Assembly: GCA_037445895.1 (NCBI GenBank) | Contig: JBBIJO010000003.1 | Span: 124,001 to 188,000 of the forward strand | Direction of reading: 5' to 3' | DNA length: 64,000 nt | From: JBBIJO01 sp037445895 | GTDB taxonomy: Bacteria; Bacteroidota; Ignavibacteria; Kapaibacteriales; UBA2268 | Shown: in pieces, positions 25,861-35,209 of the stretch | How the letters are laid out: the number at the start of each line of letters is the position of its first letter | Position numbering within the stretch: the first letter of the stretch is position 1 | Made by a program: the position numbers and the translations under genes | The notes under the pieces: generated by a model | What the model was told of the DNA's origin: nothing | Seen by the model: only the letters and a program-made list of their open reading frames with translations | The model's database searches: none

Positions 25861-26568
25861 ATGGAAAATATTGACCAAAATGCTCAAGAGGCAGTAGTTG
25901 CTGTGGTCGACGACGAAGAAGATATATTAGAGTTAGTTGGAATGCACCTCCGCAAGCATAACTTTCAAGTTCGCGAGTTTTTCGATATATCAAGTTTTTA
26001 TAGGTATTTACAGAAAGAAATCCCAGATTTGCTTCTTCTCGACTTAATGCTTCCAGATGCAGATGGTATGGAAGTGTGTAAATATTTAAAACAAGACGAA
26101 AATTACAGAAACGTTCCAATAATAATTTTAACTGCAAAAGGCGAGGAAATGGAAAAAGTCCTTGGTTTAGAACTAGGAGCAGATGATTATGTTACGAAAC
26201 CTTTTTCTCCAAGGGAACTTGTTGCTCGAGTTAAAGCAGTCCTACGTCGCGACCAAAAAGAGCAAGTTTCTAAATCTTTTCTTTTTGGCGGAATTTTGAG
26301 AGTTGATACCAACAAATATGAAGTATATGTAGGGAATGAAAAAGTTGATTTAACAACGAGTGAGTTCAAGATATTACAGCTGCTTTTAAGCAGGGAGGGG
26401 TGGGTTTTTTCCCGAGAACATATTTTAGATTATCTTGGCTCGAGCGATAAAGGTGTATTGGATAGGACTGTCGATGTTCATATAAAGAACCTACGAGAAA
26501 AACTTGGCGATGCGGGTAGATTTATAAAGAATGTTCGTGGCATTGGCTACAAAATTACCAGAGTTTAA
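25861..26568 (+). CDS. OmpR/PhoB-family response regulator
   Basis: A 235-residue transcription factor. The receiver domain (about 10-130) has the acidic pair in VVDDEEDI, the phospho-acceptor Asp61 in LLLLDLMLPDADG, the Thr of IILTAKG and the conserved Lys in YVTKPFSP. A winged-helix DNA-binding domain (about 140-235) carries LTTSEFKILQLLLSREG and DRTVDVHIKNLREKLG. It is coupled to the kinase gene by a TAATG overlap. PhoB-type control of phosphate or envelope genes is common for this architecture, but no phosphate genes are adjacent, so the regulon is unknown. Confidence 0.92.
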   Translation: MENIDQNAQEAVVAVVDDEEDILELVGMHLRKHNFQVREFFDISSFYRYLQKEIPDLLLLDLMLPDADGMEVCKYLKQDENYRNVPIIILTAKGEEMEKVLGLELGADDYVTKPFSPRELVARVKAVLRRDQKEQVSKSFLFGGILRVDTNKYEVYVGNEKVDLTTSEFKILQLLLSREGWVFSREHILDYLGSSDKGVLDRTVDVHIKNLREKLGDAGRFIKNVRGIGYKITRV

Positions 26569-28298
26569 TGAAGAAGTTTTCTACATTGGTTCTTGCTGGT
26601 TTTGTATCGTTAGTTTTGATATTTTCGTTCTCTCTTTTATATTTTATACTATCGAACGTTAAAGAATTCTTTGTAGAATTTCAAATTCGGCAATTGAAAG
26701 AATTAACTAAAATGCTGGAACTAAATGTTCGAACTTTTTTTGTTGGCGATTCTGTCCGCACAAAAGAATTAAATGAATATATTCGATTAATAGATTCGAC
26801 GCTCAAATTACGTATAACAATTGTATTACGGGATGGTAAGGTTGCCGCCGATACTCGTAGCAATCCACTTGCGATGGGAAATCATTCGAATCGACCTGAA
26901 ATTGTTCAAGCAATGCAATATGGCGAAGGAGCCTCGACTCGGTATAGCACAACGCTTAAAACCGAGCAAATTTATTATGCAAAAGCAGTTAAATTGGGTA
27001 AGCAAAGCGTAGCCTTTTTGAGAGCAAGCATAGGCCAGGAAAATTTTTCGGCTTTTTTCTATAAAATTCAGACGAATGTTATCAACATATTCGTTCTCCT
27101 TCTTTTGTTTTGTATTATACTCTCGGTTATATTTTCAAAGAGAATTACCAAGCCAATTTATTCTATTATTGATGCTTCGAAAAGGGTAGCAGAAGGGTAT
27201 TTCGATGTTTTGCTCGAAGAAAAAGGCACAGGGGAAATTGGGGAATTAACCAAAAACTTTAACTATATGGTTTCACAGATGAACTCTTTGTTCATCGAAA
27301 TAACCCAACAAAAGAATTTTTACGAAAAGGTTCTCGAATCAATCAACCATGCAATTGCAATCTTGAAAAATACAGGTGAGTTTGTTTTTTTAAATAACAA
27401 CTATTGCCTTCTGTTGGGTAAAGTGTTGCAAGGAACTAATTTTGCCGAATGGATTAGGAATCCACTTGTTTTAAAACAAATACAAACTGCTGTGGTGCAA
27501 CAGAAAGAGTCAAATATTGAAGTTGAGATAAATGGCAAAATATTTTATTCTTGTATAAAAATATTGCCGGAGAACTCAGAAATTTTGCATTTGCTATACG
27601 ATGTTACTTCTGTGAAGCAAATTGAAAACATTAAAAAGGACCTTGTAGCCAACGTTTCCCACGAACTTAGAACTCCACTTACTGCTATCAAAGGCTACAT
27701 CGAAACTCTCGAAGATGAACTTTCGACCGAGCAATTTAAATATGTCGATACAATTAAGAAAAATACAGAAAGGATTATTAATATTGTCGACGATTTATTA
27801 AATTTAATGTCGTTGGAAGATGTTAGTTCGAAACTTTTTATTTCGGAAGTAAATTTAAAGTTATTAATTGAGCAAATTCTTCCGACTTTTGAACAGAGGC
27901 TCAAAGCCAAAGGATTAAAATTTGAGTTAGTGTTCGACGCGAATGTCCCTGCAATAAAAGCCGATTCGTTTCGGCTCGAACAGGTTTTTGTAAACTTAAT
28001 TGACAATGCCATTAAATATTCCGATAAAGGAGTAATAAGGATTCGTGTTTCGAGGGAAGACGAGGATACAATTAGGATTACTATAGAAGACGAGGGTATT
28101 GGTATTGCCGAAACGCATCAGGAACGGATTTTCGAACGTTTTTATACTGTCGATAAATCGCGTTCAAGGAAGAGCGGAGGAACTGGTTTAGGCTTATCAA
28201 TTGTGAAACATATAATTCTTTTGCACGATGGCAATATTAGAGTTGAAAGTAAAGAGGGGAAAGGCACAAAGTTTATTATTCACTTACCAACCAATTAA
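26568..28298 (+). CDS. PhoR-like membrane sensor histidine kinase
   Basis: A 576-residue kinase partnered with the preceding regulator. It has an N-terminal membrane helix, a periplasmic sensor of about 130 residues, a second helix (INIFVLLLLFCIILSVIFS), a HAMP domain (TKPIYSIIDASKRVAEGYF), a PAS-like domain (about 255-350), HisKA with the phospho-acceptor His in NVSHELRTPLTAIKGYIE, and HATPase_c with VNLIDNAIKYS, EDEGIGIAE and GGTGLGLSIVKHI. The start ATG overlaps the regulator stop by one base. Confidence 0.94.
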   Translation: MKKFSTLVLAGFVSLVLIFSFSLLYFILSNVKEFFVEFQIRQLKELTKMLELNVRTFFVGDSVRTKELNEYIRLIDSTLKLRITIVLRDGKVAADTRSNPLAMGNHSNRPEIVQAMQYGEGASTRYSTTLKTEQIYYAKAVKLGKQSVAFLRASIGQENFSAFFYKIQTNVINIFVLLLLFCIILSVIFSKRITKPIYSIIDASKRVAEGYFDVLLEEKGTGEIGELTKNFNYMVSQMNSLFIEITQQKNFYEKVLESINHAIAILKNTGEFVFLNNNYCLLLGKVLQGTNFAEWIRNPLVLKQIQTAVVQQKESNIEVEINGKIFYSCIKILPENSEILHLLYDVTSVKQIENIKKDLVANVSHELRTPLTAIKGYIETLEDELSTEQFKYVDTIKKNTERIINIVDDLLNLMSLEDVSSKLFISEVNLKLLIEQILPTFEQRLKAKGLKFELVFDANVPAIKADSFRLEQVFVNLIDNAIKYSDKGVIRIRVSREDEDTIRITIEDEGIGIAETHQERIFERFYTVDKSRSRKSGGTGLGLSIVKHIILLHDGNIRVESKEGKGTKFIIHLPTN

Positions 28299-28325
28299 TA
28301 TTTGTTTATACAAACTTAGATATTG

Positions 28326-28333
28326 TAATTTTG
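28326..28333 (+). promoter_or_regulatory. Promoter box of the flippase gene
   Basis: TAATTTTG 23 bases before the TTG start at 28,356, suggesting the flippase is transcribed separately from the kinase. Confidence 0.5.
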
Positions 28334-28355
28334 TATTCATTTTTACTTAAAAAAA

Positions 28356-29657
28356 TTGAAATTAAGCGAAAACATTGATAAAGTAATCTGGACTATACTC
28401 GATAAGGGACTTTTTGTTGTTTATGGTTTGGTTTCTTTACTCCAAATACGTCGCCTTGAACCAAATGACCTTGGAATTTATGCTATTTTAATAAGCATTC
28501 ATACTTGGATTTTTGCTATCTCGGACTCTTTATTTCTTCAAAATATTATTCAGTTTGGTTTTAGCGAGGATTCGGAACGCCGAACTAATACTTTCTCCTT
28601 TTTTTTCCTTACCATTTTTGTAGTAATTGCAAGCTTTGCGATTTTATTTGCGAAAGATTTTTTGATTATGTTTTTCGATGAGCCTAAAATTTTATATGTT
28701 GCAAATATTTTACCAACTTTAACGATGTTGACAATCCCGCGTGCATACGGAGTAAAGTTTATTTACAAGCATTCAAGGATGTTACATTTGTTTATCGTTA
28801 ATCTTTCATTTTTTGGGACAATGTCGGTGTATACTATTTATTTAATTTTTACTTTAAAACAGTTCCATTTTGATACGATGGTCGAAATTTATCTATTGGG
28901 GACAATTACAAGTTCTATTGTTACTATCCTTTTTACAAGTAAATTGATTAAACTTGGCTTTTCCGGTTCTTTGACGTTGAAAGAATATTTTGGATTTAGC
29001 TTGCCTGTGATGGGTTTCAGTTTGTTTCAAAGTATTCCTAAACAACTCGATATCTTGTTTCTACAATACTTTTTCCAATCGAAAATTGTTGGGATATACT
29101 ATTCTGCTAAAACTTTATTCCGTTTGTTCGAAGAAGGAATGAACGCGGGATTTAGTTTGGTTTATCCAACGGCAGTTAGGCTAATTGCTAAACAAAAGCG
29201 AGATGAATTGCAAAGTTTACTTTCTAAGTCTATTTCCTTTACTTTTCTGATGGTTTGTTTTCTATTTATAATATTAGAAATTGGCGGGAGCGCATTATTT
29301 ATTTCCTTCTTTTTACCCGAAAGATATTCACAAGCCATCAATTTTTTTAATCTTATGCTTTGGGGAGCATTATTTATGCCATTCCAGTTAATAGCAACTT
29401 TGATAATGGCACAGGGAAAGCCAAAGATTATTACTAACTACATCATTATTTCATCGTTGTTGGTTGTTGGTTTGCTTTTGTTTGTTGGAAACTTCGATTT
29501 AGTAGATTTAATACCACTGGGAATTGTTGTATATTATATTTCCCTTGCATTTTTGCTATACTTTTATGGAAGAAAGCATTATGGCTATTCAGTTGCACAG
29601 TTGAATCGTGGAATTAACGATATTGTCAACTTTTTAAGAACAAGGAAGATTCAATGA
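28356..29657 (+). CDS. Polysaccharide flippase (Wzx/MATE-like, MOP superfamily)
   Basis: A 433-residue membrane protein with about 12-14 hydrophobic helices. The pattern of an N-terminal helix after a short polar leader (DKVIWTILDKGLFVVYGLVS), a GFSLPVMGFSLFQSIPKQLD loop and a paired second half is that of oligosaccharide-lipid flippases (RfbX/Wzx type). The family flips undecaprenyl-linked glycans to the periplasmic face. TTG 28,356 is the only fitting start after the promoter box. No polymerase or glycosyltransferase lies beside it. The 3' end overlaps convergent surE by 32 bases. Confidence 0.8.
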   Translation: MKLSENIDKVIWTILDKGLFVVYGLVSLLQIRRLEPNDLGIYAILISIHTWIFAISDSLFLQNIIQFGFSEDSERRTNTFSFFFLTIFVVIASFAILFAKDFLIMFFDEPKILYVANILPTLTMLTIPRAYGVKFIYKHSRMLHLFIVNLSFFGTMSVYTIYLIFTLKQFHFDTMVEIYLLGTITSSIVTILFTSKLIKLGFSGSLTLKEYFGFSLPVMGFSLFQSIPKQLDILFLQYFFQSKIVGIYYSAKTLFRLFEEGMNAGFSLVYPTAVRLIAKQKRDELQSLLSKSISFTFLMVCFLFIILEIGGSALFISFFLPERYSQAINFFNLMLWGALFMPFQLIATLIMAQGKPKIITNYIIISSLLVVGLLLFVGNFDLVDLIPLGIVVYYISLAFLLYFYGRKHYGYSVAQLNRGINDIVNFLRTRKIQ

Positions 29658-30417
29658 TGTCCCATTTCTGTAATTTTTCTATTAATTCGAAATCGGTAAA
29701 TGAGTATCGTATCGGAGTTATTGATACATAACCATTCTTCAATGCCCAATCGTCGCTATCGGGATCGTCGTCTATACTACAATATTCACCAGCAAACCAG
29801 AAATATTCTCGGCCGAAAGGGTCGATTCTTCGTTCGTATTTGTCATTCCAGTAAGAATTACTGCATTTTGTAATTTTTATCCCTTTAATTTTTTCTTTTG
29901 GCAAAGCAGGAATATTTACATTTAAGAGAGTATTAAACTTACCTTTAAAATTTAAATAATTACGAATGATTTCTGTTGTCAAAATTGCAGCATAGGAAGA
30001 GTCGAAAGATGTATCGTAGGTAGTTAAAGAAACGGCAACAGAAGGGATTCCAACAAGATAACCTTCGGTTGCGGCGGCAACGGTTCCTGAATATAGAATA
30101 TTTATTGAAGTATTTTGTCCATAATTGATTCCCGATACAATCAAGTCGGGTGTATTATCCAAAATAGTTGAAAGTGCAAGTTTAACACAATCGGTCGGGG
30201 AGCCGTTGATGGCATACCCTAACACCACACCGTTGCGGTGGAATTTGTTAATTCTCAATGGTTTTGCGATAGAAAGTGAATGCCCTACAGCGCTTTGTTG
30301 ATGGTCCGGAGCCACAACAACCACATTGCCAATATGATTCAATTCCTTAACTAATTTATACAATCCTTCTGAATCGATACCATCGTCGTTTGTAACTAGA
30401 ATTAACGGTTTATCCAT
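29626..30417 (-). CDS. surE: 5'/3'-nucleotidase SurE
   Basis: A 263-residue metal-dependent phosphatase that removes phosphate from nucleoside monophosphates, important in stationary phase. ATG 30,417 gives the typical start MDKPLILVTNDDGIDSEGLY with the catalytic/metal NDD; further signatures are VVAPDHQQSAVGHSLS, NGSPTDCVKLAL, SGINYGQNTSINILYSGTVA and a C-terminal region with WALKNGYVSITP. It is the last gene of the minus-strand series rng-dxr-rseP-surE, 7 bases after rseP. Confidence 0.95.
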   Translation of the reverse strand: MDKPLILVTNDDGIDSEGLYKLVKELNHIGNVVVVAPDHQQSAVGHSLSIAKPLRINKFHRNGVVLGYAINGSPTDCVKLALSTILDNTPDLIVSGINYGQNTSINILYSGTVAAATEGYLVGIPSVAVSLTTYDTSFDSSYAAILTTEIIRNYLNFKGKFNTLLNVNIPALPKEKIKGIKITKCSNSYWNDKYERRIDPFGREYFWFAGEYCSIDDDPDSDDWALKNGYVSITPIRYSFTDFELIEKLQKWDIIESSLFLKS

Positions 30418-30424
30418 AAAGTTC

Positions 30425-31804
30425 CTAACGTATAAGTTTTGAAACGTCGTTAAAAACCACAAAAATCATTAGAAGCACTAGTATTCCTATTCCAATATTT
30501 TGGATTACCAATTTTGCTTTAACTGGTAGTTCTTTTCGTATAATGCCTTCGATAAAGATTATCAAAAAGTGGCCACCGTCGAGGGCTGGAACAGGCAATA
30601 TGTTAATTATTGCAAGCGTGATTGAGAGTAGAGCTATAAAGTTCAGAAAATATGTGAGCCCTAGTTGTGCTTGTTGCGAGGCACTTTTTGCAATCATTAT
30701 TGGTCCTCCAATGGATTCTCGTGCCGAAATTGTTCCTTTGAAAATTTGTATAACCGAGCCTATAAATAGTTTAGACGCGCGAAGAGTTTCGTTGAAACCA
30801 TTTGCTAAAGATTGGAAGATCGAATATTGCAAAGTATCTTTTGGACCGGCATAGTGAAAGCCTGGGTAAAAACCGAGTTTTCCGTCATTGGTCGGAGTAA
30901 CAGAATCGTTCAATATGGAATTACCACGTTTCCAGGTGAGCAAAATTGGTGTGCTGCGGTATTTGGAAAGCAGAAAAGTAAGTTCTTCGAAGGCATTAAT
31001 TTGTTGATTGTTTATTGCTAAAATAGTATCACCGCTTTTTAGTCCTAATTTTCCGGCAGGTGCAAGGGTTTCGACATCCCGAACATAAATATAGAGTTGT
31101 TCGGGACCAAGCCCAAGGTTAATGTTGCCGGATGCTATGCTTTTAACAATTGATTTCCCGTCGATCTTTAAATTTACGGTTTCATTGTTTCGCTGAACTT
31201 TAATTTCTTTTGCTGAACCGAAATTTTCCAATGAAAGGCGTGTAATAATTTCGTTCCATTCGGTTACATTCTTTCCATTTATTGAAATAATTCTATCTCC
31301 TTCTTTTAATCCAATGGTTTGAGCAAGTGAATTTTCTTGAATGTAGCCTATTTTATTGGTTTTCCAAACAACCTTACCTTCCGAAAGAGAAATGACTGCA
31401 AATAGCAAAATTGCCAACACGACGTTCATAATGACTCCGCCGGAAATGACAAACAACTTTGTTAATGTCCCCTTTGCTCGAAATTCAAAATCCTTTGCAG
31501 GAGTATCGATAAAAGATTTATCTAAGCTTTCGTCAATCATACCAGCAATTTTGACGTAGCCCCCAATTGGGAATAAGCAGATTCTGTAGTCACAATATCC
31601 ATTGAATTCAAAATTTTTAGGAAGATTGCCGAAAGAAAAACCGTTTACTCTATTGAAGCCTAAAAGTCGTGGTCCCATTCCAATAGCAAAAATATCAACA
31701 CGAATTTTCGAGATACGTGCGGCAATGAAGTGACCGAATTCATGGACAATTACAAGGATAGCAATGACGATGATAAAATAAAGCAAACTATTTAGAAACC
31801 CCAT
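30425..31804 (-). CDS. rseP: Site-2 RIP metalloprotease RseP
   Basis: A 459-residue inner-membrane zinc protease cleaving substrates such as anti-sigma factors and signal peptides within the membrane. The zinc motif HEFGHFIAAR is near residue 20, and the second ligand region NILPVPALDGGH lies in the C-terminal membrane core. Two periplasmic PDZ domains lie between (VGYIQEN-type start at about residue 165, with GLKEGDRIISINGKNV and LGLKSGDTILAINNQ). It starts 6 bases after dxr, the dxr-rseP order common in bacteria. Confidence 0.95.
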   Translation of the reverse strand: MGFLNSLLYFIIVIAILVIVHEFGHFIAARISKIRVDIFAIGMGPRLLGFNRVNGFSFGNLPKNFEFNGYCDYRICLFPIGGYVKIAGMIDESLDKSFIDTPAKDFEFRAKGTLTKLFVISGGVIMNVVLAILLFAVISLSEGKVVWKTNKIGYIQENSLAQTIGLKEGDRIISINGKNVTEWNEIITRLSLENFGSAKEIKVQRNNETVNLKIDGKSIVKSIASGNINLGLGPEQLYIYVRDVETLAPAGKLGLKSGDTILAINNQQINAFEELTFLLSKYRSTPILLTWKRGNSILNDSVTPTNDGKLGFYPGFHYAGPKDTLQYSIFQSLANGFNETLRASKLFIGSVIQIFKGTISARESIGGPIMIAKSASQQAQLGLTYFLNFIALLSITLAIINILPVPALDGGHFLIIFIEGIIRKELPVKAKLVIQNIGIGILVLLMIFVVFNDVSKLIR

Positions 31805-31810
31805 AAATGT

Positions 31811-32980
31811 TTAACTCAGTTTGTGGATAAAATCTTTTACATGTTTTCTTGTGGTCAAATCTATATTGTAAATATCTTCTAAGTTAGGTTTACTGATATG
31901 TTCCATATTGCTAAGGGCAAAATCTATACAAGTCGGGATTTTGGAAAACGAGATTTTGCCTTCTAGAAACGCATTAACCGCGATTTCATTAGCAGAGTTT
32001 AGAACCGCAGGTGCAGTTCCACCTTGTTCAAGAGCATTATAGGCAAGAGCTAAGCAAGGAAATTTGTTTAAATTTGGCTCGAAAAAAGTTAACTTTTTCT
32101 CTTGGACTAAATTGAGTCTGGGAAAGTCGTAGTAGAAGCGATTTGGATAATTTAATGCAAATGAAATAGGTATCCGCATATCTTGAGGACCAAGCTGTGC
32201 CTTGATTGAACCATCGATAAATTGAACAAGTGAATGGATAATGCTTTCTGGATGGATAAGGACTTGAATGTTGTTTATAGGAACATCGAATAGCCAAAAA
32301 GCCTCAATTACCTCTAAGCCTTTATTCATAAGGGTCGCCGAATCAATACTGATTTTTTTGCCCATACTCCATTTGGGATGTGCTAATGCATCCGATATCC
32401 GAACTGTGTCGAATGAACTTGGATGAGAATTTAAAAAAGGTCCTCCAGAAGCTGTTAATATTATTTTTTCGATAGCCGACTTATCTTCTCCAATTAAGCA
32501 TTGTAAGATTGCGTTATGTTCGCTGTCGATTGAAATAATTCGGGCATTTGTGGTATTAGTGATTTCTTTAATAATATTTCCAGCTGCAACGATGGTTTCT
32601 TTATTTGCGAGTGCAACAGTTTTTCCAGATTTTAAAGCGGCAATTGTTGGTTTGACCCCCGAAAATCCGACGATTGCCATAACAACGATTTCTATATCAG
32701 GGTCGGAGACAATTTCGCATAGGCCATCCTCCCCGAATAAGATTTCACAATCGAAAAAGTAACGTTCTTTAAATTCCTTGTATTTATTGTAATCGGTGAT
32801 TACTACACTTTTGGGATTGTATTTTGGTATTTGTTCGGCGAGCAAATCAATTTTAGTATTAGTTGAAAGGTATTGAATATCAATGGCATTGTTACTTTGT
32901 TCAGCCACCTGCAACGTTTGCACACCGATTGAACCGGTAGAGCCAAGAATAGCAACTTTTTTAGGCGAGTGACTAGTCAT
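31811..32980 (-). CDS. dxr: 1-deoxy-D-xylulose-5-phosphate reductoisomerase
   Basis: Converts DXP to MEP with NADPH, the second step of the non-mevalonate isoprenoid route. ATG 32,980 gives MTSHSPKKVAILGSTGSIGV with the NADPH-binding loop at the right distance. The active-site segments SIDSEHNAILQCL (metal Asp/Glu), SGGPF, HPKWSMGKKISIDSATLMNK and IHPESIIHSLVQF are intact. The start overlaps the rng stop by 8 bases (ATGACTAG), so the genes are coupled. Confidence 0.96.
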   Translation of the reverse strand: MTSHSPKKVAILGSTGSIGVQTLQVAEQSNNAIDIQYLSTNTKIDLLAEQIPKYNPKSVVITDYNKYKEFKERYFFDCEILFGEDGLCEIVSDPDIEIVVMAIVGFSGVKPTIAALKSGKTVALANKETIVAAGNIIKEITNTTNARIISIDSEHNAILQCLIGEDKSAIEKIILTASGGPFLNSHPSSFDTVRISDALAHPKWSMGKKISIDSATLMNKGLEVIEAFWLFDVPINNIQVLIHPESIIHSLVQFIDGSIKAQLGPQDMRIPISFALNYPNRFYYDFPRLNLVQEKKLTFFEPNLNKFPCLALAYNALEQGGTAPAVLNSANEIAVNAFLEGKISFSKIPTCIDFALSNMEHISKPNLEDIYNIDLTTRKHVKDFIHKLS

Positions 32981-34634
32981 AAATTGTTGTCCAGTATTCA
33001 CTTGTAACATCTCGATTCTGTTTAATAGATTCGAAGCGGAATTTATCTAATGGCAAATTGTCATCTAATATTAATTTAATACGAGTAAAATATTTCAGCA
33101 TTAAACGAGTTAGTCGGGATATTTTGCCTTCTGTCAAATACTCTGCAATGTGAGGATGAACATAGAGATTCAGCCTAAACTCTCTCGACTTTGATTTGAA
33201 GTTCTTCAACCAACGTTCAATTTTAGTGAAAACTTCTGCTTTGGTGGGAATGCGCCCTAAACCAAAACACAAAGGGCAAATTTCCGTAACTTTTTCAGAA
33301 ATATTCAGATTTATTCTTTGCCGTGTTATTTGCATTAGTGAAAGTTCTGTTAAAGGGAAAACAACAGTTTTTGCACGGTCCCGCTTTAATGCTTTTTTCA
33401 TTGCAAGATAAATCTTCTTTTTGTTTAACGGGTTTTGAATATCGATGAAATCAATAATTATAATTCCTGCAAGGTCGCGAAGACGAATTTGGCGAGCAAT
33501 TTCGTTTACCGCTTCTAAATTTGTTTTTAAAGCATTAATTTCCTGTGTCGATTCGTTAACATGTTTTCCACTATTGACGTCAATAATGAACATTGCTTCG
33601 GTTTGATCTATTATGATACTACCTCCGCTTGGTAAAAGAACTTTGCGCCTATAAGTTTGTTCAATATCTTTTTCAATTTGATAGAAATCGAAAAGAGGGG
33701 TTTTTCCTTTGTATAGTTCTACTTTCTTTGCAAACTCAGGTGAATTTTCGTTTAAATATTCAATTATTTCTTTATGCAGTTTTTTTGAATCAACAATAAC
33801 GTTACTTATGTCATTTCGGAATAGGTCCCGAATGATACTTGCAGTTAATTCCATATCCTTGTAAAGCAAAGTTGGGGAATTGTAGCTTTTTGCCTTCTTT
33901 TCGATTTCGTGCCAGGTCTCTTTTAATTTTTGCCAGTCGTTTTCCAAGTCTTCCGCGGTTTGATTTATCGCGGCAGTTCTGATAATGCAACCAAATTCAT
34001 TTTGGGTTATTTGTTTAGCCAAAGCACGAAGCCTTTTCCTTTCTTGTATTGATTGAATTTTGCGGGAAATTCCAATATTTTTGTAATCGGGCACTAAAAC
34101 TAAGTATCTACCTGGAACTGTAATCCTTGTTGTAACTTTGACTCCTTTGGTTGAAAAAGCTTCGCGAACTACCTGGACTGGCAGCAATTGATTTTCTTTA
34201 ATTCCAACGCGTGAATCGTTCAGAGTTTGTTTAGTAGTTTTGGAGGCTTGTTTTTTGTTCTTTTTCTTTGGTTTGCTGTTTAGATTTTCAATTAAATTGT
34301 TAATCTCCAAGATTACACTTGAGTTTTTATGTCCATTATTTGTTGAAAAATAATCCTCTTTTTCACTTTGAATTATATCGTCTTCTTCAAATACAATTTG
34401 TTTGAACCTTTCATCGACGTCAGAAAAATGGAGGAAAGCATTTTGATTTAAACCAATATCAACAAATGCTGCATTCAAACTTGGAAGGATACGGGTAATT
34501 TTTCCCAAATATATGTTTCCAACAAATTTCTCTTTATCTGGTAGTTCAACGAAGTATTCGCTTAACTTCCCATCTTCGGTTATAGCAATTCGGACTTCGT
34601 TTAGCGTTGAACTTATTAGTATTTCCTTTTTCAT
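32973..34634 (-). CDS. rng: Ribonuclease E/G family protein
   Basis: A 553-residue endoribonuclease. An S1 RNA-binding domain lies near the N terminus (GNIYLGKITRILPSLNAAFV, with a lysine-rich insert at about 115-140). The catalytic DNase I-like domain has FIIDVNSGKHV and GIIIIDFIDI with the magnesium Asp residues, and the zinc-link CPLCFGLGRIP (CPxC) lies near 455. The size fits RNase G rather than RNase E with its long scaffold tail. The role is rRNA 5' processing and mRNA turnover. It is the first gene of the rng-dxr-rseP-surE series. Confidence 0.93.
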   Translation of the reverse strand: MKKEILISSTLNEVRIAITEDGKLSEYFVELPDKEKFVGNIYLGKITRILPSLNAAFVDIGLNQNAFLHFSDVDERFKQIVFEEDDIIQSEKEDYFSTNNGHKNSSVILEINNLIENLNSKPKKKNKKQASKTTKQTLNDSRVGIKENQLLPVQVVREAFSTKGVKVTTRITVPGRYLVLVPDYKNIGISRKIQSIQERKRLRALAKQITQNEFGCIIRTAAINQTAEDLENDWQKLKETWHEIEKKAKSYNSPTLLYKDMELTASIIRDLFRNDISNVIVDSKKLHKEIIEYLNENSPEFAKKVELYKGKTPLFDFYQIEKDIEQTYRRKVLLPSGGSIIIDQTEAMFIIDVNSGKHVNESTQEINALKTNLEAVNEIARQIRLRDLAGIIIIDFIDIQNPLNKKKIYLAMKKALKRDRAKTVVFPLTELSLMQITRQRINLNISEKVTEICPLCFGLGRIPTKAEVFTKIERWLKNFKSKSREFRLNLYVHPHIAEYLTEGKISRLTRLMLKYFTRIKLILDDNLPLDKFRFESIKQNRDVTSEYWTTIYD

Positions 34635-35173
34635 TAAATAAAATCATACTCAAAAATTGATTAGACGCAAAAAGCAAAATTTACTTTTATATTTTTAAGG
34701 TATGCTTAATAATTTCATTTTTTCTATTTTATTGGCTTTTTTTTATTTATTGCTTGTCCTTATGTTTGTAATCCAATAGACACTTGAAAAATTTATGGCA
34801 GAAGCAGTTTGAAGGAATTGGAAAATTGCTTTTGTAAAAATCAATACTTTTTTTAGACGATAGCCATAATTTTGTCCAAGAAGAAAGTAGCCGAAAAATG
34901 CTATACTTATGCCTTCAATCTCTGTCTCGTCAACTACAACAGAGTCGAACTAAAAAACTGTGATTTCTATGATACTGTTTTATGCAATAAATTATGCTTC
35001 TGACTGGTATTATTATTGTGTTTATGTCGGCGAAGAGCTAATACGGGAATTTACGGATTTGGTAAAATGAAATGATATACCTTTTTCCAAAAACTTAGCT
35101 TGCGGAACAGTGATATTATGGAAATTTTTTGGACATAAGTAAGTTCTAATTTGTTGTAAAAAATCAAATTCAT
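34635..35173. other. Intergenic region with possible decayed coding remnants
   Basis: About 540 bp between divergent rng and etfB. No intact ORF of useful size is seen. Two short plus-strand stretches read like protein in different frames: AFNLCLVNYNRVELKN (around 34,915-34,965) and YASDWYYYCVYVGEELIREF (around 34,990-35,055), the latter ending in TGA. They may be remnants of one decayed gene, possibly a transposase; the family was not recognised. The remainder is AT-rich with no clear RNA or repeat. Confidence 0.35.
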
Positions 35174-35181
35174 TATTTTTG
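35174..35181 (+). promoter_or_regulatory. etfBA promoter box
   Basis: TATTTTTG (fits TAnnTTTG) 28 bases before the etfB ATG, with an AAGGTGG ribosome binding site between. Confidence 0.5.
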
Positions 35182-35209
35182 CTTTTTTGTTGAAACTACA
35201 AGGTGGTTT

